DNA from: Terfezia claveryi
Taxonomy: Eukaryota > Ascomycota > Pezizomycetes > Pezizales > Pezizaceae
Direction: 5' to 3'
Length of the DNA stretch: 64,000 nt
NCBI GenBank assembly: GCA_015179025.1
Contig: WHUX01000101.1
Span: 62,001-126,000 of the forward strand
In this document: piece by piece, positions 1 through 10,093 of the stretch
How positions within the stretch are numbered: position 1 is the stretch's first letter
How the letters are laid out: each line of letters begins with the position of its first letter
Notes under the pieces: model-generated
Told to the model about the DNA's origin: nothing
Seen by the model: the letters and a program-made list of their open reading frames with translations, nothing else
The model's database searches: none
Program-made: the position numbers and the translations under genes

Positions 1-1
1 A

Positions 2-643
2 ATTTCTGGGTCCCCAAGCTATAAACTACGTATGGAGTCCATTAGAGCAGAAATAGCCCTCCAGCGGTCTAGGTCAAGAACCACATTGCAACGACTAGAT
101 GCCTGCCTTTCTGTGGTAATTACTAATCAATAATTGCTCCATGTTGGCATTATTTAGCTGGCTAATCTTTCCTGGCAATTTTGTGCGATAGATCAGGAAT
201 ATCATGCAAATCCGACAGGCACGCATTGCCCAAGATGATAACCGATTGATGGCTGAGGATGCCAAATCATCCTACACATTGACAGTTTTGGCATTAGTAT
301 TTATCCCGGCTTCCTTTGCTGCGGTAAGCTCTACGTTCTACTATAATATACCCAGGTTGTCTATGTTATCACATGCCAAGTGTTTTACTGACTTGCAAAA
401 TATATATAGCAAGTCCTTAGCATGGGCTATGTTAAATTTGGTGGGCAGTCGGTGGTAGGATTTGAAAAGGGCATATTCGGATTCTTAGTTTTGACAGCTA
501 TATGCATAGTGATCACATATGTACTGTACGAGTACTTGCAACGAGGAAGAGGGAAGCAGCATAGTGATCGAGTGGATGAAGAGAAAGGAGGGCAGTCGCC
601 TGGTAAGGAATTATTGGGTGAGAAAATTGGTAGAGGATTCTAA
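2..643 (+). CDS. CorA-like membrane protein, C-terminal part (5' end outside window)
   Basis: Three exons join in phase 0: 2-115, 192-323 and 410-643, with GT-AG introns of 76 and 86 bp. The joined 159-residue C-terminus has a charged helix (IRNIMQIRQARIAQDDNRLM), then a hydrophobic segment (LTVLALVFIPASFAA) directly followed by QVLSMGY, then a second membrane segment (GIFGFLVLTAICIVITYVLY) and a basic tail. A long helix, TM1, a short loop with a degenerate GMN-like SMG, and TM2 is the layout of CorA-type Mg2+ transporters and of the many fungal proteins that end in a CorA-like domain, often behind ankyrin repeats. The GMN signature itself is not conserved, so Mg2+ transport is not assured. 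The N-terminal part lies left of the window. The family call is good; the function is uncertain. Confidence 0.7.
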
Positions 644-889
644 AATCTCCACATCAGTCCCTTAAGCTACTAGCAATATTTGGGGTCGGATGGAAGGCGC
701 TTCTTAAATATACAGTCAAAGAGGGCACCAAGATACTAGTATGTGCTTTGTATAAACAGCCCGAGCGTTATCTATTTCAGTTTTCAAAATGCCACATGAA
801 TGGCTATGATCAGCGTTCGTGTGTAAGGAGAGGAGTGGTACGATGTAAACGATAGCAAGCAGCCTATAGCAAGTAGATTTGGATTTTTT

Positions 890-1245
890 ATTAGTTTAAA
901 AAAACTCATTTTTCAATGTGGTCCCGTTAGGGGGACCATGATAAGCCACCCGGAAAACCCCGGTGGATTCATTCAGGGACAAGGCAAGTTAATCAGCCAG
1001 ATTCGACGCTAAATACATGGACTCGAAAGGGGCGGGGTCCCATGCTGTCATTGACGGGGCCTGACTGAACCCCGCCACCGAAAGAAAACAAGAGGAGCTA
1101 AGGCAAAAATAAATAAGTAAACTCAGTAAAAACTCAATGGAACTCGTAAATCCAAAGGTAACAAGTCCAGGGACTGGTGAGTCCAGAAGCAGTTGAACAG
1201 ATGAAACGAAAGGGGACTCGTGATATAGCAAATAGGATTATGACT
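890..1245. repeat. Dispersed repeat, copy A (partner at 14005-14335)
   Basis: This otherwise gene-free stretch (644-1420) shares ordered blocks with 14005-14335. The shared blocks are an A-rich lead followed by ACTCATT, a hairpin-forming CCACCCGG/CCCGGTGG core followed by GGTGGATTCA, GACAAG, AAGTTAATC, GGCCTGACTGAA and an A-rich stretch with AAATAAA. Neither copy has a convincing reading frame. It is an unclassified dispersed element. Confidence 0.55.
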
Positions 1246-1420
1246 TCTGCAGTTTTTGCAATTTGATAGAAATTTGTCTATAGAGACAGATCCCAAAAGA
1301 TAAACAGAGCCAGATATGACTCCACTCAGCGAGTGGTCAATGCTTCTCCCATGTGGATATTTTAAAAAAAATTAAAAAAATACCCACGTGGACCTAAATT
1401 ACCTCAACTTTCACTCGCTC

Positions 1421-2218
1421 TCAATTCATCGGCATACTGCTGGTACTCCCTGTGACAAGCAATGGAGAAATTTAGTGCATCTGAGATTAGGCAATCGTGG
1501 ATAGATCTAGACGTTAGTAAAATGAGACGTAAAAGAACGCAGAGTCGTATTACCTTGGCGATTATGGAATTCCAGGTCGACAGCACTACATCTAATCTCA
1601 TTCGCCTGTTCCTTCGTCCGTAAGACAACAGGTGACATTGGCATGCCTGGCAAATGGTGATATGAAACTCTGTACACAGAAACCTGATCCTTATGAGTGC
1701 CATGGACTACTTTCGCCCTGTAGACTCGCAGAACATTGGGAAGTTGATCATCTCGCTGTGGAAGCAGACCCCCATCAACTATATATATACCTGTTAGGCC
1801 TATTGTATCTTCATCCAAGATATTCGGGTAGCCTAAGGTTCTGTGATGCTTACATTTTATAGAGTAGATGGTATCAGCCCCTGACATTTCGGGATTACCG
1901 GCGCCCGCTTTGCAGTATATGACGAGCCTCCTAGTGGCGGGGAATGTACCATAGCCAGGTAAACTGAGGCTTCTGTTACCATGACTGGAGGTGGATCCGG
2001 TTGTCGAGGTTTGACCGATGCTTGTGTCCGTATTAGACCGTTCGTATGGGTAAGGCCGGAAGCCCTGGGGGCTAGAGTCATCCACCTCAGTTGTCTGCGG
2101 AGCTAGCTCGATCCATATTTCCGCTCGAATAGCGTTGTATGTATTGTCATGAAGGGGTTGAAAGAGCGTCATCAGCTTGCGTTTTTCGCGTCGTAGGATC
2201 AACCTTTTGAGGCGCATC
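1421..2218 (-). CDS. Probable 3' exons of the kinase gene, junction unresolved
   Basis: An open frame of about 220 codons starts right after a good acceptor (CAAATAG at 2219-2225). It reads like coding sequence: RLKRLILRREKRKLMTLFQ, AIRAEIWIEL, RRLVIYCKAGAG, then a basic segment ending LEFHNRQ. A donor (AAG/GTAATA) near 1553 with a TACTAAC branch site and an acceptor before 1453 would give a short last exon ending in a stop at 1421. The exon-5 donor at 2381 leaves phase 1, whereas this frame needs phase 2. If exon 5 is simply joined at 2218, a stop follows after five codons. So there is either an undetected junction, a one-base lesion or assembly error, or a separate gene. No known domain is recognised. 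Confidence 0.45.
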
Positions 2219-2380
2219 CTATTTGAAATCAGTCAAATGAGAAGGAAAAAATGTCTGTGTGCCTGATAATTCAACCTACTCTGTCAAAACCCTTTGCTGG
2301 GTAAGTATCTCCAAAAGATTGCTCACGTCTTTTCCAATTAGTTACAAAATAATGCAGGCCAAAGTGGGATATTAACTCAC

Positions 2381-5343
2381 GTGTTGCGTTGGAAGTATGG
2401 AGCCCAGTCCCTGGGAAAACCTTTTCCCCGTCAAACTGTATCACGTAAGTTGGTTCATGGCCAATGATTTGGTTATAGGATTTCAGGAGCGGCAGCGAAA
2501 CGATGTGAAGCGGCACGATAGAAGTCTTCTCTCGGAGAATATGTACTATAATTCGGTATGGGAATACAAATTTAGTGACTTAGTTTCCATGTGCATGCAA
2601 TGTTCAATAACCAAATGGGATGGATGGATAAAATCGACCTCACTCACAATTCTGAGATCTCCCATCGAGATCTTTCATGCGAATAACCAAGTCATAGCCT
2701 GGTCCTTTTGATGCATTGCAGACCATTATGCGCCCCTTCCCAGTATCACCATTCATATAGTAACCAATGTCACTACACGAGGTCAGTGCGAGACATAAAA
2801 AATATCATAGCAACTAAATTCCACTGACCTCATCTGAAGCAGCTCCATTTCATTGGCACGTGGCTCTAGTGGAGGATCATCACTAAATGTCGGTGGTATC
2901 AAAGTCAATACTAGTGAGCTATATAGATAAATTTGCATATATATATAGACAAGCATATACTCACGGATTCATATTGCCGTAAACTCCTAATTCTAGGAAC
3001 GAGCCAAATAGGCCTGGTCCTATACTGAAGCCATCGGGGGGAGATGCAGTTTTCCCAGGGCCATGCACGTCGTTGACTCCTGGAGCAGCATGCCCACAAT
3101 CGGGCCTCTGTTCGAATTCGCAGCTGTCTATTGTGCTTGTTTCTGAGTCGATGCTGGATCTAGACTTCGTATTTCCAGGACTACTACTGGCCGGAAGTGC
3201 CGGAGAGGGGCCCTCAGGCTCAAGTATACGGGGTACCGCTGGAATCTCGGGACTTCTTTGCATATCTGGCCATGACGATGTTGGAGTACTACCCACAGCT
3301 GGAGCCTCTGAATTTACAAACTGGGCCGTACGAAAACCCAAAAGTCTGTCGAGTCTAGCAGTGTCCATCGGCGTGATCAAGGACCCGTCCGTGTCAGCCA
3401 ACAGTTCCTGCTTCATCGTTTCGACGACCTCACTAATGCTACACCGCGTAGTTATGTTCATTGACGGCCATGGGTTGAGCATTGCAGTTGAGAGCCTTAT
3501 GTTCCATATCATGAAATTCCTACACTTGGTCCTAATTACAGCGTCAAGTTCTTCGCTGTCAAACTTGAGATTTTCAAGATGAGTAAGCCACTGCTTGATT
3601 GACTGCTTCAACCTTGGGGCCCGGTGGGACTCCGTTACCCAAAATCGGCAATCCGAATTCGAGTCCTCATCCGGATCCGCTACCGATACCCCTTGTGTAA
3701 AGTCCTTCTCGCGTTCCAGGTCAAGCTTGTGGACTCCCTGTTGCCCAAGGGCAAGGAACGTGAGGATCTCAACGAAAATACACCCCAGAGGCCAGATATC
3801 CCATTTGTCTTCCTTCACTAAGCTGGGCAAATCTGCTTCTCTCCAGGCGCTTTTGAACGCTTCAGGTGGGGCATACGCATCTGTAATGGCATGAGCAAAT
3901 GTAACACCCATGCCCGTCTTTGTATACTGTCTCGACCTCTTTACCCTTGCCTGCCCAAAATCTGCAAGGATAAGAATATCGTTGTAGCTCCCTCGGCCGT
4001 CTTGCTCTCGCTTTACCAAGATATTATCCGGCTTAAGGTCAATCCTGTGCATTTGAATATTGTGAACCATGTGATGTAGGGCTCCAACGAGACCAATGAG
4101 TTGTTCGTAGAGTTTTCCCTCCACCAACGCTTTCAAACCATTCGCTGTATCTTTTGTGAAGGAGCCTTCACCACGCAGATACTCCTTCAGATTGCCATCC
4201 ATCAGGGGCATGAGAAAGTTGCAGGCTGGTGGCCGTGAGCCTTCCCCAAGGCTAACATGCTCATACACGGCCAGAAAACGAATGATCTTGTCGTGTGGGT
4301 TTTTCTGGACCAGCCGTAGGGTTTCTATCTCCTTTTTGATCTCTACTAGGTTAGCATTTCGCTCCGAAACCTGCTTCAGGGCATATGCATCGGCCTACTC
4401 ATTATTGTCGCGGTCAGTAATCATGATTGACAGCGAAATCTGGACAAAGCTCATGAACTACTTGTCATAGACTAGAACAGTCTGAATACAAGTAATGATG
4501 TATTAAACAAAATCTGGAACTAACCTTGAACTCAGCAGGGACGACGAAATAGTCCTCATGTATTCTGGCTTTATATACTGAGCTATACCCACCTTGTCCC
4601 ATTAACTGTGGTCTTTCTATAAATGGAAGTATTCGTTCCCGCCTGAAACTCTGTGTGGTGATTTTCGCAACATTTACAGCTATCTTTGGCGGGACAAAAG
4701 ACCACATCTGTTTCCGGAAAGTCTCGGCGGCTTTCTCGCTCAGTGCCTGCGCTCTTTCGTGATAATGCCTCCAATAATCGAAAATTCCTGGGCCCTCGAC
4801 TAGAAGATCACATACTTGTTCAAACCCTTGATCGGTCACATCTTTATCGAGAAAGCCAACAATCAGAAGAGGCCTTCTTATTAGGACAAGCAGACCAAAA
4901 ATAGTCACTGCGCCTGGCGTTCCATCTGTACCACAGGTCTGTTCTGCCCATCTTCGTGAAAGCTCGGGACTTTTGTTGCTCGCATGTCTCGGCTGTTCGC
5001 TTGCCCAGGGACTATCTTCATCCAACTTTTCTATGGTGCGGCGCTGCTGATCGCAGTAGGTAGGGCAGTCATGATTCAGGATATCCTCAACCACTTCTAG
5101 CGTCAGAAGCTTCTTGAGATCATTTCGTGGGTAGAATCTTCCTTTTATGGCTGTCTTGTTATTCTTGTCAGTGGGAACCTCGTGGCCATTCACCATGATT
5201 AGGATTTGCCGTGGTAGCCCAATCTCTGCAATTCGTTTGCGCCATTTCTCGATAATCTCATGTTTGCAGCGTCTAGCACTCATTTTGTGCGAACGTGAGT
5301 CTAAGGGACTTGAGGCAGTCTCAGAGGGTGCGATAAAGCGCAA
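2381..5343 (-). CDS. Large serine/threonine-type protein kinase (exons 1-5)
   Basis: Five exons join in frame on the minus strand: 5343-4525, 4394-2965, 2882-2829, 2772-2648 and 2545-2381. The N-terminal ~250 residues include a Cys-containing segment (HDCPTYCDQQ). The kinase domain follows: glycine loop GQGGYSSVYKA, the invariant Lys in YALKQV (made only after intron 1 is removed), catalytic loop MHRIDLKPDNILV, ADFGQA, and YAPPEAF with KWDIWPLGC. All catalytic residues are present, so phosphotransfer to protein is expected. A Ser/Pro-rich linker and a beta-rich tail (YYMNGDTGKGRIMVC; YVIQFDGEKVF) follow. The start could be Met1 at 5343 or Met21 at 5283. The last junction, to 2218, does not keep the frame of the next open exon. 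The substrate is unknown; this resembles the large expanded kinases of filamentous ascomycetes. Confidence 0.75.
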
Positions 5344-6144
5344 TCTCTTGTGAAAGTATAGTATTCACCACGAAAAATTTAGGATGTGGGGTATAATTTG
5401 TTTTTTCTCCTCATGCGGAGTCGTTACGTACATCGTACTCAGTGCTTTGACTGAGCTTTTGACCCTGATAATTATGCAAGGGTTGGGATGTACTGTAGGT
5501 ATGTGGTAAGTCGATATCTGGATATTTTTATATCTACTTATTCTTGTCGCTGCTCTTCTGGGCATGTAGCATATAGGTACTGTACCTCTCCTATCGTTAA
5601 ATTATACCCCTATTAATATATTAATAACATTTACAACTTTTTGTTTAAATCCGTCTTGAGGCTGCGTAATTGCCTTGTGTATGGCCACTCCAGCCAGCAA
5701 CTCCACCCAGCCATCCTTCTTCAGCTAGCCAACTGGCAGAATCGCGATCGCATAGCTATAAGTCGCCTACTACGTCAACAATCTTTAGAGCTACACTCAT
5801 GCTGGACATGCATGTGGCTGCACTCATACAGTGCCTAGGAGACCTCGTATCGCACGTCCACGTCAGGTTCCTTACCCCGCTCTGAACTCTAGAGCCTCAA
5901 TATTGCAATCCAGACCGTCGACAACTTCGCTTAAGCGTTACACACATCCAGGATTCTGTTTGATAGTCATGACAGTTTTACAGTTGTTTACGAGGCAAAA
6001 TCTGCGTGATCACTCTGTGGTCTCACTTCTCAGGTGAACCAACCCCTCTGAATATTTAAGTATCAATAACTGCTACCTTATTTTGACAGTTCTCCTTTAC
6101 CCAAAGCGTACGTTACAGCGACCCGCCAACTCCTTACGTTGACG
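5344..6144. other. Intergenic, divergent promoters
   Basis: About 800 bp between the divergent kinase gene (-) and the small CxxC-protein gene (+). I see only short chance reading frames and AT-rich stretches (for example 5585-5640). Both promoters must lie here; no specific site is recognisable. Confidence 0.6.
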
Positions 6145-6745
6145 ATGTTCGATCGCATTAGGTTTTCGCGTGGTTTGCGTAGGAATTCGAACGCAAGTAC
6201 TACATCCCTCACGAGCACCGCCAGCGGGTTTTCTACAATCTCCTTCAATAGTACGAGTAGCGCGGGTAGCGCGGGTAGCGCGGGTAGCGCGGGTAGCACC
6301 AGGAGTATACAGCCACCCGTGTGCCCCAATTGCAATCAACCCCATATTAAGCAGACTCTCGAGGGGCGATACATACTTGCCGATTATCTGGATAATTATT
6401 TGGAGCTGCGGTTTAGCCATTCTCAGTGTAAGTTCAAACGGGAGGTATGTATTTATCTTCGCTTCATGTCCTCCCAGCCATACTCGTTTTTCTTTGCTAA
6501 CAGGTATTCAATTCTACAGTCCAAGATGTCGAAACATGTGATTGAGGTACCAGAGAGGCTACACGAGGTAAGTAGCCTATAATAAAATGATTTTATATTC
6601 CACGAGAATTAACATTAATATTATATTTTAGAAAGAGTTGAGCTACTTACAAGAGGCGACGGCCCGCGGGGGTCTGAAACCCAACTATCTCGTGCCACTT
6701 CGGAAGGCTGAAACCGCGCCGGCGCATATAGTGAACAGGCCATGA
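6145..6745 (+). CDS. Small Ser/Gly-rich protein with a CxxC motif, unknown function
   Basis: Three exons, 6145-6444, 6520-6567 and 6632-6745, join in phase 0 and give 153 residues. The ATG at 6145 is the first in frame. The order is a basic Arg/Ser-rich N-terminus (RIRFSRGLRRNSN), a Ser/Thr-rich tract, a Ser-Ala-Gly repeat encoded by a 9-bp minisatellite, a PVCPNCNQPH motif, an aromatic segment (YILADYLDNYLELRF), a third Cys, and a C-terminus with KELSYLQEATARGGLKPNY. The CPNCNQPH motif could be part of a zinc site, but only three Cys plus His residues are close together. All three introns/exons have clean boundaries, which favours a real gene. I do not recognise the family. Confidence 0.6.
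6257..6298 (+). repeat. 9-bp minisatellite inside the coding exon
   Basis: Four tandem copies of GGTAGCGCG encode Ser-Ala-Gly repeats. The unit length is a multiple of three, so gain or loss of copies would not break the frame. Confidence 0.9.
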
Positions 6746-7928
6746 GAAGTGACGGTGGTCGGACTAAGGACGTTTTATGAATAGGTTAGGGTATTCAAGG
6801 CTGAAAATCAGGATTCTGTTTCTTCTTCTAGGGTAACGAAGGAATTTTGTAATAATGCTATGGAATTCATGTAACATTTGCTACCCTATGACCATCTACA
6901 CGATGTGCAAATAATCTAAAGATCTATACTACTTACTAGTCAAAACATGGATCCCAACAAAGACAGAGATTAGTATATCTATATGTATAATTTCTAAGCG
7001 TGCAAGCTGAGAACGAAATACCAGAACCCTATATTTATGACCCACCCGAGCCAATTCGGTGATCAGCAACCCAGCCAATCATATTCCAGAGGAGAGACGA
7101 ACGTTCTGGCTAGCAAGCGATAGATTACGCTGTCAAGAGGTCGACCCCAAAGCCACGATGCTATTTATCGCGCCTCATTTCTGCAAATCGATAGATAAAA
7201 CTTTTACTTGCTATCGCTTAAGTAGCTCACTACTGATCATGAAAGATACGCCTTTCGGACCAGGTCTCCGTCAGGATAGGGTTGGTCCAACTAGACTACT
7301 TCAATACTAATTGATGATCTCCAAAAAAGCGTTTGTTGGCGAAACTTCCTTCTAAAACCACTTCCTGTTCAAGCACCAGGGATGGTGTGCTTCCAGTGCA
7401 ATGTAGCACTAGCTAGCAGTCTACAGTATCACATGTATATAAACTGGGGTATTAAGTACTTAGAAGTATGAATATTCCAGCTTCGAATTCTACTTCGATA
7501 CCTGAATATTTTCCCGATGCCTCTCTTATTATACCCTAGGACTAGCTATAGATTCCAATACGGGACTAAAGACTTTACTTCAGAAATCTTAACTGAGCCT
7601 AGGAAAGCTTGAACGGTGATATATATACTTAGGAATATTTCTGCTACCTTTCAGCTCTAAAGGGGGTGGAGGGCTCGAGGGTGGTTGAGGGTTGAACGGG
7701 GTGAAGGGTGGATGGGTGATGGAGCACGGGGGTGAGGGAGGTAACTGGGTGAGGGAGAGACAGAGTCTATAGAGGGGGTTAGTAGGGCGTTGAAAGAGTA
7801 AAAACGTCGATAGGAGTAGAACAACGATCAAGCACTTCGTCAGAGATCCACTCTTGTCCTTCTGCAAAGAAAGTGTTATGATTTCTGAAGAACAACCGAT
7901 GATGAGGAAACTATGAACCTCAAGAACC
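6746..7928. other. Intergenic, convergent 3' ends
   Basis: This stretch lies between the 3' ends of the CxxC-protein gene (+) and the Crinkler gene (-). It holds only short frames and a purine-rich GGGTGAGGG-like tract near 7670-7760. I see no gene. If the Crinkler uses the alternative last exon, its stop is at 7929-7931. Confidence 0.6.
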
Positions 7929-8053
7929 TTATATACGAAAATCCCCCATTTCTGCCAAGCCCGTACAAAATACCCATTCCAGTAACTGCATGATCGAGCA
8001 CCTGGAAACATTTGTCTCTAAAAAAAGAAACGGAGGGGGTACAGAAAAAAGAG

Positions 8054-10093
8054 TTACATATCTATACCTCTTAAAACAAGTTTCTGGTCCGCATGGCCAA
8101 GCTGTTTCAATGTGATTATGTTGTAGTCGTCCTCGTATAATGCATATAAGAAGTTAGGCTGGGGGTCCTGAACTGCTTTTGAATGGTGACGAAAGTCGAT
8201 GATTACCCACTCCTTTAGAGGAATTACAGCATTGGCCCCATCCTCGATAAACCTTTTGGCATGCTGTTTCATACGATCCCCTTCCCGCAACAGCTCAACT
8301 CCCCAATTCAAATCCCCGTTGACATAGAAGTCCAAATACCCAACAGAACCGAAAATAGCTCCAACGTCTGCACTGACTGTTGCATAGAAAGGAACAGCGG
8401 TTGTTGCTGCCTTATACCATCCCATCTGCCAGGTTCTTTCCAGAAGCCGGGACGTCTGCCCGAGACCTAGTGATGTTTGTAGCATAGATGGATCCATCCG
8501 TTCGATACTTCTGATTAGAAATTCTTGGAATGATATTGATACTGATCTTAGGGTGCCAAGAGGAGCAGTAAAAAGCCGATGGATTAAGATCATCCGCATG
8601 ATGGGAGCACTAAATTGGAATTTATTATCGACCATGGTCAAGATTCCTGATCGTACTAAGTTATATGTAGCTTGTTCGGCGATTAAGTCCACACTAACGC
8701 ATGACTCGGCATCACAGAGGAGCAGAATTCTTCGCAGAAGCTCGGTTTCTGTAGGGCTGGGATTCCAATTCTGAATCCAATGAAATGCGCGAGTTCTAGT
8801 TAGGTTTCTCTTGAACTCTGCTGAGGTAAGGTCACGTAACATAGTCACCGTGGCCGCAGGCCCATCACGATAATTGTGGCGTAGATATCTTAATGTAGTG
8901 CGGCAAAGACCTGCATGCCCGCCGGTTAAGCTAAAAATCGCATCTTGAACGGATTGCGGGATTTCAAAGTTGGGACTGCCTATGGTATGCCGATGTTCCA
9001 CAAATCTTTCCAAAAGCTCGTTAAATTCATCCCTTCTTAGGCGGAGTGCGTCCAGTCCAAGAGTGTAAAGGAAACTGATTGGGGTTATTTGTTGGATCAT
9101 TAATGGGTCATACGAGGCCAGTAGAATGATGCGGAGAGAGGCATTCTTCTTGGTGTCAGACATCAATTCTTTCAAGCTACCCCAAAAAAAAGGAGCAGCA
9201 TTGCCGTAGATTACTTGTGCCTCGTCAATGATGATGCTCAGGCTCATGGAATCTTCACTGGCTAAAATTTCAGCCCAGGTGTACCCGATCCGCGTCTGCC
9301 AGAAACGTTGGAAGGGTTCTTCGTTAAAGCGAGCATCTCTTCCCTGAATACCAGCAAATGAGATATAATATGCCCTGTGACCCTGTGAAATGAGGCTGTC
9401 TCTGATCCATTGTCCAAGTGTGCTTTTGCCTGAATATGGTGGGCTGCGTAACAGAACAAAACGGTGGTCCGTCATATATTGTTCGATGAACTTCATCCGG
9501 TCAGGTGATATTATCACCATACTGTCCGGCCCTTCATCTGTATCGATAGGATAAGAGAGAGGTTGCGTAGAAACATAGCGCACTAAATCATGTTAGTATT
9601 GCTTGTCAATATGGGGTATCAAGAGAAGAGGATTTTGATGTGCATTCTCATGCCATGAAGGAAAGAAAGACAGAGGGGGGTAAGGCTTCCTCGGAGGTAA
9701 ATAAGTGTTACTTACCAGCACTAGTCACTTTAACCACGACAGTACATTAGCAAATAGGCGTACTCAAGAAGGAAATGAGTCTCACTTACCAGGCCCAGGA
9801 GTCTTAATGATGATATGAACGCACGCTTTTTGAGGAGGGTCATTTTTGAAAATACCATCGATTTTGACCATCGGATTCAGCACAGTGTTGCTATCCAGGT
9901 CCGAGTCTGTAACCATGTCGGGTTTATTCCATTTCCAGAGTTTGAGATGACGAGGATCGATATCTTTAAAACCATTTGGCTTCTCTGCCCTGATGAGTTT
10001 CTTGAGCACCCCAACCGTATCTCCTCCGTCAACCATCACTGGAAAGGGTTCGGCATCCGAGTCACCCCAGACTAGACAGAAAAGCCAAGGCAT
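8054..10093 (-). CDS. Crinkler (CRN) family protein: ubiquitin-like header, P-loop NTPase, REase-like tail
   Basis: The exons are 10093-9790, a 12-nt micro-exon 9727-9716, and 9582-8054, all in phase 1, giving 614 residues. Residues 1-101 match the Crinkler N-terminal ubiquitin-like header (LFCLVWGDS, PFPVMVDGGDTVGVLKKLI, HLKLWKWN, HIIIKTP). The NTPase follows: Walker A RSPPYSGKSTL near residue 155, Walker B LSIIIDEAQ near residue 225, and a winged-helix-like region. The final ~150 residues (GYLDFYVNGDLNWGVELLREGDR, EWVIIDFRH) have the Asp...Glu pattern of the restriction-endonuclease-like domains found in Crinklers. Such proteins are proposed to derive from transposon or toxin systems and to act in the nucleus, sometimes on a host. 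An alternative last exon (splice 8068 to 8017, stop at 7929) is also in frame. The family call is strong; the target is unknown. Confidence 0.85.

Noticed and set aside
3073..3582. A 169-codon plus-strand frame
   Set aside because: Antisense to the kinase exon with its clear HRD-like, DFG and APE-like motifs.
7589..8011. A 140-codon minus-strand frame beginning MFPGARSCSY
   Set aside because: The C-terminal half is Pro-rich low complexity from a GGGTGAGGG tract. Its first bases are better explained as an alternative last Crinkler exon in another frame.
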